Source: Verrucomicrobiaceae bacterium
GTDB taxonomy: Bacteria; Verrucomicrobiota; Verrucomicrobiia; Verrucomicrobiales; Verrucomicrobiaceae
Assembly: GCA_947458455.1 (NCBI GenBank)
Contig: CANGYJ010000007.1
Coordinates: 186,001 to 250,000 of the forward strand
Reading direction: 5' to 3'
DNA: 64,000 nt
Position numbers and translations under genes: made by a program. Each line of letters starts with the position of its first letter. The first letter of the stretch is position 1. The notes beneath the pieces were generated by a model. It was not told where the DNA came from. It made no database searches and was given only the letters and a program-made list of their open reading frames with translations. Positions 36,828-45,541 of this stretch are shown one piece after another.

Positions 36828-39143
36828 TCATGGCACCAGCGGCACAATCTCCCGCGCCTTCTTCAAATCCGGCCTCGCAGGCCGAGGATCAAACCAGCGA
36901 TCCTTCGGCGTGGGCGCTTTGGCATCGAGATAGGCACCGAGACGCATTCGCAGGGCTTCAAAGGCAGGCTGTGTGTCTTTGCCAAACTGCGACTTGCCAG
37001 CGTCTTCCTCATTTTTCTTCACGAGTGTGGCGCTGAGGCCAGGAATGGCTCGCACGGCGGCCATGACGCTCTCGCGGCTCTCCCCACTGACGGCGCTGTA
37101 TTGCGTGAGATACTCGACGAGCTGCTGACCGGCGCGGAAGGTCTTCAGGCGCAGGCTGGGCACGGGGCCGTTGTCGGTGGGGTAGAGCACGGAGAGCTCG
37201 TCGGGCGTTTGCCAGGCGTCGGCTTTCCCGATGGTGTTCCAGGGCACCACGCCATCCGCGCCGAGCGACCAGGCCTCGACGCACCACGCGGCGTTGGCGA
37301 TGTTCGGCGTGCCAATGGCGTTCGCGCTGCCATACATGTAGTAGAGATTGCCGCAGTCCTTGGCGCGACGCTGAATGCGCGGCCAGTAGTCGCGCAGCAC
37401 GCCGCTGACGACTTCGACGTTCACGCAGTGATCGAGCAACTCGCGCTGCCACTGCGGGCGGGAAATGTCGGCGCGATAGGTGAGGTGGATGTTCTTGAAC
37501 GGCTCGGTGGCCTTCCAGAACTCTCGACCGTAGTGGCGGATGGCCCAAAAGTCCTGCGTGTGCACCGGTTCATCGAAAATCCACGCCGCGGTGCATTTGC
37601 GCCAGTCGTCCTTTTTGAAGTACACCTTGTTGTTGAGGTAGAATTCAAACATCGGCTCCGTCCAGCCTTTCGCTTCGAAGTGCCGCGCAATCTCCGCCGA
37701 CATCGCGCGGAACTGCGTCCAGTAGGCCTCATCGAACGCGCTCTCGATCCAGTAGCCGCCTTGGAAGTGCTCGTCGTGCTTCATCGGCCAGTTCTCGTTC
37801 AGCAGGAGGTAATACGCCTCCACCGGCACCGCGCCGCGTGGGAGATCGGTGAAGGCGCTGCCATCGAGCAGCGGGCCGAACTCGGCATCGAACTTCGTCC
37901 AGTCCCACTTCCCATCGCCACCGAGCTTTGGCGCGGGTTCGTCCACCTTGCCCGTCCAGCCGTAAGGCAACTGATTCAGCACCACGCGATGCTCATGCGC
38001 GAGCCGGTAGTAGTCACGCACATGCCCCGGCAGGCCGTAGGCGTTCATCTGCGGCAGGAACGACAGGCGATCCGGCAGCGTGAAGTTCCAAACCGTGACC
38101 GTGAAGGGCATCACGGTGCCATTCACCGTCACCGTGCCGCCGTGTTTGCCTGCGGGTGTGTTTTTGGGAATGTGGAGCTCGATGAAGGTGTCATCACCCG
38201 TGCCCGGCATGAGCGGATCATGCATGCCACCGACCTTCGGCATCGAGTAGAGCTTCACGCTCAAGCTTGGCGCTTTGACGATGGCCGGACCCGCGACCGA
38301 AAAACCCATCGTTTCGCCCTTCGCGGCGAAAAAGTGCGTGGAGGCCAGTTCGGAGCCGAAAACGTCTTTCGCGGGCAAATTCGGCTTTTCATCTGAAAGG
38401 GCGGGAATGGGCGGAAAGGTGACCGGATTGACCTGAGTGACCGGATGGACGGTTTTTGGAGCCTCCACCGCACCATCTTCGAGCCACAGCGTGAAGTAGG
38501 GCTTGTGGATGCGCTTGTCCTCGATGCTCGAAACGTAGCGGTTCACGAAATTCGTGAACTTCACCGCATCACCCTCCCGCGTGTATTCGTTGCCGATGTC
38601 GTCGATGACATAAAAGCCATGCGAACGGCCATCGAGCCTCGCCTGGGCCACTTCGGGCGCGATGGGGATGACCTGCCAGCCTTCCGCATCCGGCGCGGAG
38701 GCCTCGCCAAAGCCCCACAGCGATCCGCCTTCGCCGCAAACGACGCTGGTCATGTCGGGATCGTTGTTGCCCCAGCGCAGCTCACCGGTTTTCGCCCATG
38801 CGAAAGAACTCGCGCCCGGTGTCTTCGCGTAGCTGCTGCCGGTGCCTTCCACCCAATCCTGCGAGATCGTGGAAACCGTCGTCCGCCGCAGTGGGGCCTC
38901 TGGCGACGCGAGATGCACATGCAGTTGCGCTTTGACGATCTTCTTCCCGCGCAGCGCCACCGGATCAAAGTCGATGAGAAAGAACTCCTGGATGCCCTTC
39001 AGCTTCAGCCGGTGCGATCCGCCATTGTTCCCCTCCACCTCCTTCGAATAAGCGGAGATCCATAGGTCACGCGAGACTTCGACGCGTTGCTGCGCGTGCA
39101 AAGTGAAGGCGGTCAGGAGGGAGAGAGCGATGCGTGTGATCAT
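36828..39143 (-). CDS. DUF4091 domain-containing (GH123-like) secreted protein
   Basis: MITRIALSLLTAFTLHAQQRVEVSRDLWISAY...WNFTLPDRLSFLPQMNAYGLP...WIFDEPVHTQDFWAIRHYGREFWKATEPFKNIHLTYRADISRPQW. Confidence 0.82.
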   Translation of the reverse strand: MITRIALSLLTAFTLHAQQRVEVSRDLWISAYSKEVEGNNGGSHRLKLKGIQEFFLIDFDPVALRGKKIVKAQLHVHLASPEAPLRRTTVSTISQDWVEGTGSSYAKTPGASSFAWAKTGELRWGNNDPDMTSVVCGEGGSLWGFGEASAPDAEGWQVIPIAPEVAQARLDGRSHGFYVIDDIGNEYTREGDAVKFTNFVNRYVSSIEDKRIHKPYFTLWLEDGAVEAPKTVHPVTQVNPVTFPPIPALSDEKPNLPAKDVFGSELASTHFFAAKGETMGFSVAGPAIVKAPSLSVKLYSMPKVGGMHDPLMPGTGDDTFIELHIPKNTPAGKHGGTVTVNGTVMPFTVTVWNFTLPDRLSFLPQMNAYGLPGHVRDYYRLAHEHRVVLNQLPYGWTGKVDEPAPKLGGDGKWDWTKFDAEFGPLLDGSAFTDLPRGAVPVEAYYLLLNENWPMKHDEHFQGGYWIESAFDEAYWTQFRAMSAEIARHFEAKGWTEPMFEFYLNNKVYFKKDDWRKCTAAWIFDEPVHTQDFWAIRHYGREFWKATEPFKNIHLTYRADISRPQWQRELLDHCVNVEVVSGVLRDYWPRIQRRAKDCGNLYYMYGSANAIGTPNIANAAWCVEAWSLGADGVVPWNTIGKADAWQTPDELSVLYPTDNGPVPSLRLKTFRAGQQLVEYLTQYSAVSGESRESVMAAVRAIPGLSATLVKKNEEDAGKSQFGKDTQPAFEALRMRLGAYLDAKAPTPKDRWFDPRPARPDLKKAREIVPLVP

Positions 39144-39227
39144 GGTGGCGGGTGACAATACGAAGAGAATGCTCTCCGCATGTCATCCGAATCCATCAGC
39201 AAGCGGCTGAGTTGCGGCTTCTCGAAA

Positions 39228-39250
39228 GCGCCGGAGGCCCGGCGCACTCC
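39228..39250. repeat. REP-like hairpin (P10, GGAG head on minus strand)
   Basis: gcgccgg-aggc-ccggcgc-A-CTCC; reverse complement GGAG-T-GCGCCGG-GCCT-CCGGCGC. Confidence 0.65.
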
Positions 39251-39256
39251 AGGACG

Positions 39257-39970
39257 CTATCGCGACCATTCACCCGCTCGTGTCAGTGATGACAAGCTCA
39301 CCCGCTGATGCCCGTCAGCGTCGAAATTCGACGGGCTGAGCCACTGCTCGAAGGCGGCACGCAGCACGGGCCATTCTTTGTCGATGGCGGCATACCACGC
39401 GGTGTCGCGGTTGCGGCCTTTGCGCACGGTCGCTTGGCGAAAGATGCCTTCAAAGGACAGGCCGAGACGCAGCGCGGCCTTGTGCGAGGGTTCATTGAGT
39501 GAATCGCACTTCCACTCGTAGCGGCGGTAGCCAAGCTCGAAGGCGTGGCGCATCATGAGAAACATCGCCTCCGTGGCGGCGGGCGTGCGTTGGAGTCTGG
39601 GTGAGAAGTTCAAATGGCCGACCTCGATGCTGCCACAGTCGGGTGTGATGCGCAGGTAGCTCGCCACGCCCACTGCTTCGCCGCTCGCGGCTTCCACGAT
39701 GGCGAAAAAGAGCGGATCTGGGCCGAGGCACTGTTTTTCCAGCCACGTAACATATTCCTCAAACTCGATGAACGGCCCGTAAGGCAGGTAAGTCCAGTTG
39801 GCGCCGGTGGTGTCGAGTGCGTTCGCCTCGAAAAGCTGCCGCGCATGCTTTTCCACCTCCAGCGGCTCCAGCCGGCAAAAACGGCCCTGGATGACCTCAC
39901 GCGCCGGTGCCGGCGGCGGCTTCCAGTCGAGGACGGGTCCGCCAAGGGGCTGGTTTGGGTGGTCAGACAT
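39257..39970 (-). CDS. RimJ/RimL-like GNAT acetyltransferase
   Basis: MSDHPNQPLGGPVLDWKPPPAPAREVIQGRFCRLEPL...IEVGHLNFSPRLQRTPAATEAMFLMMRHAFELGYRRYEWKCDSLNEPSHKAALRLGLSFEGIFRQA. Confidence 0.93.
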   Translation of the reverse strand: MSDHPNQPLGGPVLDWKPPPAPAREVIQGRFCRLEPLEVEKHARQLFEANALDTTGANWTYLPYGPFIEFEEYVTWLEKQCLGPDPLFFAIVEAASGEAVGVASYLRITPDCGSIEVGHLNFSPRLQRTPAATEAMFLMMRHAFELGYRRYEWKCDSLNEPSHKAALRLGLSFEGIFRQATVRKGRNRDTAWYAAIDKEWPVLRAAFEQWLSPSNFDADGHQRVSLSSLTRAGEWSR

Positions 39971-40073
39971 GGCGTGGCATCCGTCCGCCTGTTCGTGCGC
40001 AGCCTCAAGCAATTCCCAACATCGACGCGAGAAGCTGAGATGGCATCATTCGCGCATGCAAATGCGGAAGGGC

Positions 40074-40616
40074 TTACTTCCAGTTCACCTTCACCTGCTG
40101 TTCGCGGCCGTTGCGGTCGTGGTATTTCACGAAGCCGTGCTCGACGCCGAACTCGTGGACGCATTTGGTCACCTTCACATCGTAGCAGCAGTATTCGGCG
40201 ATCTTTGCCACGAGGCCCTGCTGCCACCACTTCAATGCATCCAGGCCATCGGCGGTCTTGCCTGTGCCGAGCGTGGCAGCGGCGACGGCATCGAGCTTGA
40301 TGCGATGGCCGAGGTGTTTTTCGAGATCGACGAGGAGGTCGAAGCTGTGGAGCTGATCGCGGAAGTCGAAGAGGCTGTGGCCCATGAGCACCTCGTAATC
40401 GAAGCTGATGTGGTTGAAACCTACGACGAGATCGGCACGGCGGAGTTGGTCGATGAGAGCCTGGGTCTCGTCCTCCGTGTAGATCATGTATTCCTGCAGC
40501 TTGGTGCTGTAGGTACAGGCCACGGAGATGCCCATCAGGTGCTTGTTGCCCCAACCGCCCACATCATTGGCCGTGCGGCGTGTTTCGAGGTCAAAATAAA
40601 CGATGTCGCGGGCCAT
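40074..40616 (-). CDS. RNase H-like 3'-5' exonuclease-fold protein (YprB-like)
   Basis: MARDIVYFDLETRRTANDVGGWGNKHLMGISVACTYS...LVVGFNHISFDYEVL...LHSFDLLVDLEKHLGHRIKLDAVAAATLGTGKTADG...EYCCYDVKVTKCV. Confidence 0.85.
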   Translation of the reverse strand: MARDIVYFDLETRRTANDVGGWGNKHLMGISVACTYSTKLQEYMIYTEDETQALIDQLRRADLVVGFNHISFDYEVLMGHSLFDFRDQLHSFDLLVDLEKHLGHRIKLDAVAAATLGTGKTADGLDALKWWQQGLVAKIAEYCCYDVKVTKCVHEFGVEHGFVKYHDRNGREQQVKVNWK

Positions 40617-40639
40617 GCGCTCGGATGGAGGTGCGTGGC

Positions 40640-41125
40640 TCAGCCGATGCGGTACACGATGCGAGCCTTGTCCATGTCGTAGGGGGACATTTCGAGCTTC
40701 ACGGCATCCCCGATGACGAGGCGGATGAATTTTTTGCGCATCTTGCCGGAGATGTGGGCGAGCACTTCGTGGCCATTGCCGCGCAGTTTCACGCGAAACA
40801 TGGTGCCGGCGAGCACGGAGGAGATCACGCCTTCGAGTTCGATGGCTTCCTCTTTCGGCTTCACTTCCGGCGGTGGCTCGGGGCGACGCTGCGGCGGGGC
40901 GCTACGAGGAGGTGGAGGGGCGGGGCGAGGCTGATTGCCACCCACGATGCCACGAGGCGGACCGCTGCTGTTGCCACCGACGATGCCACGAGGTGGACCA
41001 CTGCTGCCCGTGCGGGCCGGCCCCGTGCCTCCGACGATGCCACGCGGTGGTCCACTGCTGCGGCCAGGAGGGCCGGAGCGTGAGTTGTGATTCGAGGGGC
41101 CGCGGTTCGGGGGGCGATTCTGCAT
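40640..41125 (-). CDS. infA: Translation initiation factor IF-1 with long repetitive N-terminal extension
   Basis: [93 protein letters not shown] then S1/IF-1 OB domain [69 protein letters not shown]. Confidence 0.9.
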   Translation of the reverse strand: MQNRPPNRGPSNHNSRSGPPGRSSGPPRGIVGGTGPARTGSSGPPRGIVGGNSSGPPRGIVGGNQPRPAPPPPRSAPPQRRPEPPPEVKPKEEAIELEGVISSVLAGTMFRVKLRGNGHEVLAHISGKMRKKFIRLVIGDAVKLEMSPYDMDKARIVYRIG

Positions 41126-41343
41126 AAGGGAAAGTACGAGAGAAAAACTAGGCGGGGAGGATGTACCCTCAAACGGGGATGACAAGGCGGAAAATCGCCA
41201 AAGCCCGGCGGCCAAGAGCGTCACTTTGGCATGGGTGGTCAGGAAGGCTGGACTTTGGGAGTCGGAAAAAGTGGTTGCGTCTCCTCCGAAAGTCTCCACT
41301 GTCCGCCCCCGCTCGAATCCCCACCCTTTTTCCACCCCGTATC

Positions 41344-41592
41344 ATGGCCGTCGTTATCCGTCTCCGTCAAGAAGGTGCCAGGCACCGCCCTGTCTTCCGC
41401 ATCATCGCTACCGACAAGCGCGTCCGTCGTGATGGCCGCTTCCTTGAGATTCTCGGCACTTATGATCCCCAGAAGGGCATCGAAAACGCCACAGTGAAGC
41501 TCGATCGCGTGCAGGACTGGGTTTCCAAAGGCGCCAAGCCTTCCGACACCGTCGCCAGCATCATCAAGCACGCCACCAAGGCTGCTGCCTGA
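41344..41592 (+). CDS. rpsP: 30S ribosomal protein S16
   Basis: MAVVIRLRQEGARHRPVFRIIATDKRVRRDGRFLEILGTYDPQKG. Confidence 0.97.
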   Translation: MAVVIRLRQEGARHRPVFRIIATDKRVRRDGRFLEILGTYDPQKGIENATVKLDRVQDWVSKGAKPSDTVASIIKHATKAAA

Positions 41593-41624
41593 TATTAGTC
41601 CGGCTCGATTCGACGCCTTTTTTC

Positions 41625-41666
41625 AAAGAACCCGGTGCCTGTCAATGGACCGGGTTCTTTTGTTTG
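41625..41666 (+). terminator. Rho-independent terminator after rpsP
   Basis: 12-bp perfect stem aaagaacccggt / accgggttcttt followed by ttgttt. Confidence 0.85.
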
Positions 41667-41698
41667 CTCTCTGATTCACCCGTTTCATTCTCCCCGCC

Positions 41699-42007
41699 AT
41701 GGACGCCCCTGAAGCCCTTCGCGAATTCCTCTCCTACGTCGTCGCCAATCTGATCGACCACCCCGAGCAGGCCACCATTGCCGTTGGTCCGGGATCAAAC
41801 GGGGCCACCAGCTACCGTGTGCAGCTTGCCAAAGATGACGTGCGGCATGTGATCGGTAAAAACGGCATGACCGTGAGCGCCATTCGTTCGCTGCTGAATG
41901 TGGCGGCGGAAAAGCATGGCATCAAAATCTCCCTCCGAGTGGACCCGGTGAAGGACGATGAACTGATCGCGGAAGCCTCTCCGGCATCCGAAAGCCCCGC
42001 CGCGTGA
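41699..42007 (+). CDS. khpA: KH domain RNA-binding protein
   Basis: EFLSYVVANLIDHPEQATI...DVRHVIGKNGMTVSAIRSLLNVAAEKHG. Confidence 0.9.
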   Translation: MDAPEALREFLSYVVANLIDHPEQATIAVGPGSNGATSYRVQLAKDDVRHVIGKNGMTVSAIRSLLNVAAEKHGIKISLRVDPVKDDELIAEASPASESPAA

Positions 42008-42052
42008 AGGCTGGCTCCCCGGTGAAACCACCGCATTGCTGATTGCATGCCC

Positions 42053-42079
42053 GTAGCGGCAGCGTACCCATCTGCCGCC
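42053..42079. repeat. REP-like hairpin (P6, GTAG head)
   Basis: GTAG overlapping arm gcggcag / ctgccgc with 9-nt loop, immediately upstream of the Dabb-family start codon. Confidence 0.45.
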
Positions 42080-42388
42080 ATGCTTCACAACGTCTATTTC
42101 TGGCTCAAGCCCGACCTCACCGCCGATCAACGTGCCACCTTTGAATCGGAACTCGCCCTGCTTCCGAAGATCAGCTACCTCGCCCACGGGTTCGTTGGCA
42201 AACCGGCTCCCACGGAGAAGCGCCCCGTCACGGATCACTCGTTCAGCTATTCCATCTCGCTGCTTTTCAAGACCATGGAGGACCACGAGTTTTACCAGAA
42301 GGGCTGCCCGGATCACCAGCGCTTCGTGGACACCTGCAAGACCTTCTGGGAGCGCGTCGTCGTGTATGACAGCTCACCCTTGAGCTGA
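42080..42388 (+). CDS. Dabb (stress-responsive A/B barrel) family protein
   Basis: MLHNVYFWLKPDLTADQRATFESELALLPKISYLAHGFVGKPAPTEKRPVTDHSFSYSISLLFKTMEDHEFYQKGCPDHQRFVDTCKTFWERVVVYDSS. Confidence 0.9.
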   Translation: MLHNVYFWLKPDLTADQRATFESELALLPKISYLAHGFVGKPAPTEKRPVTDHSFSYSISLLFKTMEDHEFYQKGCPDHQRFVDTCKTFWERVVVYDSSPLS

Positions 42389-42406
42389 GTTTTACCTCTT
42401 CCAGCC

Positions 42407-43747
42407 ATGTCTTACACCTTCCCCAAGTCGGCGGAGCTCTTCGCTCGTGCTCAAAACAGCATCGCCGCCGGCGTGAACAGCGGCATCCGCAAGATGGAGG
42501 CCCCCGTGCCGCTGTATTTCGATCACGGCAAGGGTTCGCGGCTCTTTGATTTGGATGGAAATGAGTACATCGACTTCCAGATCGGTCAGGGAGCTATTTT
42601 GTATGGTCACGCGCCGCAAGGCATGGCCGAGGCGATCTCCGCGCAGGCCTTCAAAGGCACCCACTGGGCCGCGCAGAGCGAGCTGGAGATCGAAGTGGCC
42701 GAGCGACTGCAAAAAATGATCCCGGGAGCTGAGCGGGTGCGCTTTAACAACAGCGCCACTGAGGTCGTCCTCTCCGCGCTGCGTCTCGCGAGGGCGCACA
42801 CGGGCCGCCCGCTCATTTTGAAGTTCGAGGGCCACTACCACGGCTGGGCCGATGAAGGTCTCGTCGGTTTCGCCCCGCCGCCTGACAAATGGGGCAGCGA
42901 AGAGGACCCCACGCGACTGCATCCCAGCCAGGGCGTCATTCCCGAGGTGCTGAACACCTTTGTTGTCGCCCGCTGGAATGATCCCGAGCACCTGCGCCAA
43001 CGCGTCAAAGAACATCACGGCCAGATCGCCGCGATCATTTTTGAGCCGGTGCTGTGCAACACCGGCTGCATGCCGCCTGTGCCCGGCATGATCGACACCA
43101 TCCGCGAGCTTTGCGATGAAAACGGCATCGTCATGATCGCCGATGAAACCATCACCGGCTTTCGCTTCGGGGCCGGCTGTGCGCAGACCTTCCTCGGCTT
43201 CAAGCCTGATCTGACCGTCCTCGGCAAGGCCGTCGGCGGTGGCGTGCCCTTCGCGGCCCTCGTCGGCAAAGAAGCATTCTTCGCCAAGATCATCAGCGGC
43301 CAGGTGGTGCATGCCGGCACCTTGAATGCCAACCCGCTCTGCCTCGCCGCCGCGAAGTGGTGCCTCGATGAGGTCATCGCCCTTGGTGACAGCCATCCTG
43401 CCGGTGTCATTGATCTCGGCGAGCAGTTGATGGCCGGCCTCTGTCAGCTCGCCCAGCAGCATGCCGTGCCCGTTCTGCCGCAAGGCTTTGGTCTCGTCTT
43501 CCACTGCACCATGCTCAAGCCCGATGTCGAGGAAGGCCCCATCCTCGATTACCGCGACTACGTCCACCGCCACGACGCCCCACGCTGGGCGCACCTCCGC
43601 CGCTGCCTCCTCGAAGAAGGCGTCCGCGCCATCGAACGCGGCCTGTGGTTCATCTCCCTCGCTCATACCCAGGCGGACATTGATGAGGCGCTCAAGCGGG
43701 CTGAGAAGGCCTTCGCAAGGCATGCAGCCGAGTGGAAGGTCGCGTGA
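42407..43747 (+). CDS. Class III aminotransferase (glutamate-1-semialdehyde aminomutase-like)
   Basis: VPLYFDHGKGSRLFDLDGNEYIDFQIGQGAILYGHAP...RVRFNNSATEVVLSALRLARAHTGRPLILKFEGHYHGWADE...VMIADETITGFRFGAGCAQTFLGFKPDLTVLGKAVGGGVPFAALVGK. Confidence 0.93.
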   Translation: MSYTFPKSAELFARAQNSIAAGVNSGIRKMEAPVPLYFDHGKGSRLFDLDGNEYIDFQIGQGAILYGHAPQGMAEAISAQAFKGTHWAAQSELEIEVAERLQKMIPGAERVRFNNSATEVVLSALRLARAHTGRPLILKFEGHYHGWADEGLVGFAPPPDKWGSEEDPTRLHPSQGVIPEVLNTFVVARWNDPEHLRQRVKEHHGQIAAIIFEPVLCNTGCMPPVPGMIDTIRELCDENGIVMIADETITGFRFGAGCAQTFLGFKPDLTVLGKAVGGGVPFAALVGKEAFFAKIISGQVVHAGTLNANPLCLAAAKWCLDEVIALGDSHPAGVIDLGEQLMAGLCQLAQQHAVPVLPQGFGLVFHCTMLKPDVEEGPILDYRDYVHRHDAPRWAHLRRCLLEEGVRAIERGLWFISLAHTQADIDEALKRAEKAFARHAAEWKVA

Positions 43748-43753
43748 TCCGGC

Positions 43754-43840
43754 TGAATATCGAATAACGAATAAGGAACTCCGAATGATGAAGGCTCAGA
43801 ACTTCAAAATTCGAGATTCATGTTCGACATTCGATATTCA
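43754..43840. repeat. Family D inverted repeat (GAATATCGAAT)
   Basis: 12-bp perfect terminal inverted arms tgaatatcgaat / attcgatattca plus internal degenerate echoes. Confidence 0.85.
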
Positions 43841-43899
43841 AACTCTGTGGTGAAAAACCATCGCAAACCTTCCGACATGCTTCAAAGGGTTCTCCCATC

Positions 43900-44595
43900 A
43901 TGCTGATCTCCGAGATCTTTTACTCTGTGCAGGGCGAAGGGACGCTTGTGGGCGTGCCTTCGGTGTTTGTGCGGACCTCCGGGTGCAATCTGCGATGCCG
44001 CTGGTGTGACACGCCGTATGCGTCGTGGAAGCCCGAAGGCACGGAGATGAGCGTGGAGGAGCTTTTGCAGGCGGTGAATGCGCATCCGACGCGCTTTGTC
44101 GTCGTCACCGGCGGCGAGCCGATGGTGGCGAAGGAGATGCCGCGGCTGCTGCAAAGGCTGCGTGAAGCAGGAAAGCACATCACCATCGAAACGGCGGGCA
44201 CCATCCCGCCGGAGGGCGTGGCCGGTGATCTGGCCTCCATCAGCCCGAAGCTGGCGCATTCGACGCCGGATGAGGCTGCCGCAGGCAAGGCCTGGGTGAA
44301 TAAACATGAGCGCTTGCGGCTTCAGCCGGATGTTTTGCGGGCCTGGTGCTCGACGTATGACTTTCAGCTCAAGTTTGTCATCGCCAGTGAGGCGGATGTT
44401 TTGGAGGTGAAGGCCGTCATCGAGTCCATCGGTATCGAAATGCCCCCGGAGAAGGTTTTGCTCATGCCGGAAGGCATCACGCAGGAGGCGCTGAAAGCCC
44501 GGCAGATGCTGCTGGTGGATATTTGCAAACGCGAGGGCTGGCGCTACTCGCCACGGTTGCACATTGATCTCTTCGGCAACAAGCGCGGCACATGA
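43900..44595 (+). CDS. queE: 7-carboxy-7-deazaguanine synthase
   Basis: MLISEIFYSVQGEGTLVGVPSVFVRTSGCNLRCRWCDTPYASWKPEG; VVVTGGEPMVAKE. Confidence 0.95.
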   Translation: MLISEIFYSVQGEGTLVGVPSVFVRTSGCNLRCRWCDTPYASWKPEGTEMSVEELLQAVNAHPTRFVVVTGGEPMVAKEMPRLLQRLREAGKHITIETAGTIPPEGVAGDLASISPKLAHSTPDEAAAGKAWVNKHERLRLQPDVLRAWCSTYDFQLKFVIASEADVLEVKAVIESIGIEMPPEKVLLMPEGITQEALKARQMLLVDICKREGWRYSPRLHIDLFGNKRGT

Positions 44596-45248
44596 GCCCG
44601 GCCTTCAAACGCAAAATCGGCCGTTTGCTCTGGACGCTGGTGCTTGTGACCTTGGTCGCGGTCGAGTTTTGGTTCCGTGCGGTTCGCGAGCCTGCGCCGC
44701 GCGAGCCTGTGGTGGAGGTTCAAATCCTCCAACCGCTCTCCGGCGTCCGCTTCATCGACGATGAGACCAACGATGGCGACAGCTTCGTCGTCGAGCATGA
44801 AGGTCAGAGGCTCGTGCTGCGGCTGTACTTCGTCGATTGCGCTGAAAAGCGGGAGTACAAACTCGTCGCTGGAAGGTTGAAGGATCAGGCCGGTTACTTC
44901 GGCGGCCTCAGCATCCCGCAGACACTGAAGCTCGGCCAGCAGGCGAAAGCCTTCACCGCCGATCTGCTGCGATCTCAGCCTTTCACCGTCTTCACCCGCT
45001 GGGAACGCGTCTATGACAGCGAGCGCATCTACACCGTCATCCGCTTCGATGATGGTGAAGATCTTGCGCACAAGCTGGTGCTTGCTGGCCTCGCCCGCAT
45101 CCACACCAAGGGCGTGAACATGCCCGATGGCCGCAAAGCCAACGACTACGCAAACCACCTCCGCGAGGTCGAAAAGGAAGCCCGCGCCGCCCAACGCGGT
45201 GCCTGGGGCATGCCTCGCCGTGCTCCGAGCGCCGCGAAGAAGCAGTGA
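44592..45248 (+). CDS. Membrane-anchored thermonuclease-like (SNase) protein
   Basis: FIDDETNDGDSFVVEHEGQRLVLRLYFVDCAEKREYKLV...GQQAKAFTADLLRSQPFTVFTRWERVYDSERIYTVIRFDDGEDLAHKLVLAGLARI; N-terminal TM; 4-bp overlap with queE. Confidence 0.85.
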   Translation: MSPAFKRKIGRLLWTLVLVTLVAVEFWFRAVREPAPREPVVEVQILQPLSGVRFIDDETNDGDSFVVEHEGQRLVLRLYFVDCAEKREYKLVAGRLKDQAGYFGGLSIPQTLKLGQQAKAFTADLLRSQPFTVFTRWERVYDSERIYTVIRFDDGEDLAHKLVLAGLARIHTKGVNMPDGRKANDYANHLREVEKEARAAQRGAWGMPRRAPSAAKKQ

Positions 45249-45300
45249 CAAGTGGATGCGAAGCCGGAGCGATGCGGCCTGACTCGGAATCGTCAGCGCC

Positions 45301-45475
45301 CCCCCCCCTCACCCCAACCCTCTCCCCCGGCGTAAACTTGAACTGCGTTGGTGAGTCGTTGGCGGGGAGAGGGAGTGCTCTTTTCGGTCCCTCTCCCCGC
45401 GATCAGTATGCGGCGACTTCACCGCGTGATGCGGGGCTAGCGAAGCGCCGCGAAGCGAAAGGTTGGGTGAGGGGA
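45301..45475. repeat. Family C element copy 2
   Basis: cccctcaccccaaccctctccccc ... ggcggggagagggagtgctcttttcggtccctctccccgc ... ggttgggtgagggg. Confidence 0.9.
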
Positions 45476-45541
45476 AGTGCCGCTCGTGACCGAAAATGAC
45501 AGCCCGGCCATTTTCCGCCGTATGAAGCTACCGACTTTCCC

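Noticed and set aside
45405-45500. ORF ends reading through family C repeat (for example 45245..45499)
   Set aside because: Peptides encoded by the repeat itself (PLTPTLSPG, LFGPSPRDQ) are a well-known annotation artefact type.
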